Assembly: GCA_018894655.1 (NCBI GenBank)
Contig: JAHIPE010000232.1
Location: 1 to 8,470, forward strand
Length of the DNA: 8,470 nucleotides
Origin: Actinomycetota bacterium
GTDB lineage: Bacteria > Actinomycetota > Geothermincolia > Fen-727 > Anoxymicrobiaceae
Reading direction: 5' to 3'
Shown here: one piece after another, positions 7,229 to 8,470 of the stretch
Position numbering within the stretch: position 1 is the stretch's first letter
Layout: every line of letters starts with the position of its first letter
Program-made: the position numbers and the translations under genes
The notes under the pieces: generated by a model
What the model saw: the letters and a program-made list of their open reading frames with translations, nothing else
Database searches by the model: none
Told to the model about the DNA's origin: nothing

Positions 7229-8147
7229 CGTGTTAGGGATAGAGAACAAGAAACCTTCAATAGAGGAGATTCTGGAGGCCGGGACGTTCCTGGTGTCGGG
7301 GGAGATAGGGCCGCCCAAGGGGCCGGACATCGAGGAGATGATCCATCACGTCGACCTCCTCAAGGACATAGTCCACGCCATGAACATCACCGACAACCAG
7401 AGCTCGGTGATGAGGTACCCGTCCCTGGCGACCGCGCTGATCATCCTGGAGCACGGCGGCGAGCCGAACCTCCAGGTGACATGCCGCGACCGCAACCGGA
7501 TGGCCATCGAGTCGGACCTGCTGTTCGCCTACACCCGCGGCGTACGCAGTGTCCTTTGCCTGACCGGCGACTCGGTCCCGGTAGGCGACCACAAGGAATC
7601 GAAGTCGGTGTTCGACCTGGAGTCGGTGCAGCTCCTCAACCTGATCAGGACCATGGAGGAGGGCAACGACCTGGGTGGCAACGAGATGAACGGCCCGGTG
7701 AAGTTCTACCCGGGCGCGATCGTGACCCCCGAGGCGGACCCGCTGGAGCCGCAGCTCCTCAAGTTCGAGAAGAAGGTCGAGGCCGGCGCCAGGTGGTTCC
7801 AGACCCAGGCAATCTACGACATGGACCACTTCGCAAAGTTCATGAAGACCGCGAGGGAGTACCCGGTCAAGCTACAGGCCGGCCTAGTCCTCCTGGTTTC
7901 CGCTGGTATGGCCAAGTACATGAACAAGAACGTGCCCGGGGTGTTCGTGCCCGACGACCTCATCGACGAGATGGCGTCGGCGGAGAAGGGCAAGGCTCTG
8001 GATACCGGCATCAAGATAATGGCCAGGCAGATAAAGCGGATTCGCGAGGAAAACCTCGCCGACGGCGTGCATATAATGGCCATCGGCAAGGAGGAGGTCG
8101 TACCCCGGATACTTGAAGAGGCCGAACTGAACATAACCAAGCTGTAG
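7212..8147 (+). CDS. metF: 5,10-methylene-tetrahydrofolate reductase, catalytic subunit MetF
   Basis: MetF is a FAD-type TIM-barrel enzyme that reduces methylene-THF to methyl-THF, the last reductive step of the methyl branch. It is 311 aa from the first in-frame GTG at 7212, the usual single-domain length. Motifs are SGEIGPPKG (29-37) with E31 at the position of the catalytic glutamate of E. coli MetF (Glu28), QVTCRDRN (88-95), CLTGD (116-120), GARWFQTQAIYD (192-203), SAGMAKYMNKNVPGV (230-244) and VHIMAIG (286-292). The start is uncertain because GTG codons at 7212, 7221 and 7230 are all in frame. A GGTGA lies 5 nt before both 7221 and 7230, so the true protein may be 3 or 6 residues shorter. 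The first GTG overlaps metV by 17 nt; with 7230 the two genes would simply abut. Pairing with metV argues for the acetogenic rather than only the biosynthetic role, though it can also supply methionine synthesis. Confidence -1.
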   Translation: MTRVSNVLGIENKKPSIEEILEAGTFLVSGEIGPPKGPDIEEMIHHVDLLKDIVHAMNITDNQSSVMRYPSLATALIILEHGGEPNLQVTCRDRNRMAIESDLLFAYTRGVRSVLCLTGDSVPVGDHKESKSVFDLESVQLLNLIRTMEEGNDLGGNEMNGPVKFYPGAIVTPEADPLEPQLLKFEKKVEAGARWFQTQAIYDMDHFAKFMKTAREYPVKLQAGLVLLVSAGMAKYMNKNVPGVFVPDDLIDEMASAEKGKALDTGIKIMARQIKRIREENLADGVHIMAIGKEEVVPRILEEAELNITKL

Positions 8148-8162
8148 ACGGAGCCCGACACC

Positions 8163-8470
8163 ATGCTTGTTGAACCGAGGTTCCTGGCGACTGCCATCGG
8201 CAGCCTGCCGCATACCGACACCGGGGCGGCGTGCCGGTTGATGCTGGAGAACCTCACCGGGATGCCCCCATGGCCGCAACTGCCTGCGAAAAGCTTCCTG
8301 GAGAACATGTACGCCCAGTACAGCGAGGGCCTGCCCGGGATACGGGTGGACGAGTCCGCCCGGCGGATCTGGTTCCAGTCCGACGAGATGACCACGAATG
8401 AGCTGGAGGAGTTCTACCGGGCGGTCATCGATGAGGACCTGGATTCATTCGCGGTGAGCGAGCGTTACGC
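8163..8470 (+). CDS. MetE/UROD-like methyltransferase (possible folate-independent methionine synthase), 3'-truncated by the window
   Basis: This reading frame runs off the right edge; 102 codons are visible from the ATG at 8163. A GGAG (8150-8153) lies 9 nt upstream and the gap after metF is 15 nt, so it is very likely in the same operon. The N-terminus has FLATAIGSLPHTD (7-19), the GS-x-P start of the MetE/UROD barrel family, then PPWPQLP (35-41) and SFLENMYAQYSEGLPGI (44-60). I recognise this pattern from proteins annotated as vitamin-B12-independent methionine synthase-like in anaerobes with the Wood-Ljungdahl pathway. Core methionine synthases (such as the MesB family) lack the folate-binding half of MetE and are thought to take methyl groups from corrinoid proteins, which would suit this site beside acsCD. 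The zinc-binding His/Cys residues lie beyond the window, so the activity and exact family cannot be confirmed. Another corrinoid methyltransferase is possible. Confidence -1.
   Translation, partial: MLVEPRFLATAIGSLPHTDTGAACRLMLENLTGMPPWPQLPAKSFLENMYAQYSEGLPGIRVDESARRIWFQSDEMTTNELEEFYRAVIDEDLDSFAVSERY

Overview
This window is a one-strand operon fragment encoding the carbonyl branch, and the last step of the methyl branch, of the Wood-Ljungdahl (reductive acetyl-CoA) pathway. The genes in order are acsD (small subunit of the corrinoid iron-sulfur protein, 5' end outside the window), cooS/acsA (Ni carbon monoxide dehydrogenase), acsB (acetyl-CoA synthase), acsC (large subunit of the corrinoid iron-sulfur protein), metV and metF (methylene-tetrahydrofolate reductase partner and catalytic subunit), and the first 102 codons of a MetE/UROD-like methyltransferase. 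All lie on the + strand with gaps of 58, 54, 94 and 22 nt, then a 17-nt overlap and a 15-nt gap. I see no transcription terminator and no convincing internal promoter.

Organism: a strict anaerobe with the bacterial form of the pathway. It uses tetrahydrofolate-type MetVF and a full-length ACS with the N-terminal CODH-contact domain, not the archaeal Cdh five-subunit complex. The DNA is GC-rich (about 60% or more by eye), with strong Shine-Dalgarno sites (AGGAGG-like), TTG and GTG starts, and frequent ATA (Ile) and AGG (Arg) codons. This fits uncultured acetogenic or CO-oxidising lineages in Chloroflexota or Actinomycetota, among others. The sequence alone does not decide the phylum.

How the genes work together: MetF with MetV makes methyl-THF. 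A methyltransferase (acsE, not in this window) would pass the methyl group to the cobalt of AcsCD. CooS reduces CO2 to CO, or oxidises CO, at its C-cluster. AcsB joins methyl, CO and CoA at the Ni-Ni-[4Fe-4S] A-cluster. All metal ligands of the B, C and D clusters of CODH, the A-cluster of ACS and the [4Fe-4S] site of AcsC are present, so the enzymes look intact. The last gene resembles folate-independent (core) methionine-synthase-like proteins and may draw methyl groups from the same corrinoid protein.

The pathway itself is well known. The points worth a second look are the split of acsD from acsC by cooS-acsB, a CODH with an altered histidine relay and a shortened loop before its last C-cluster cysteine, stem-loops in the three upstream gaps, the absence of any recognisable electron-transfer partner beside metVF, and the MetE-like gene at the right edge. 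No mobile element, CRISPR array, tRNA or rRNA was seen.
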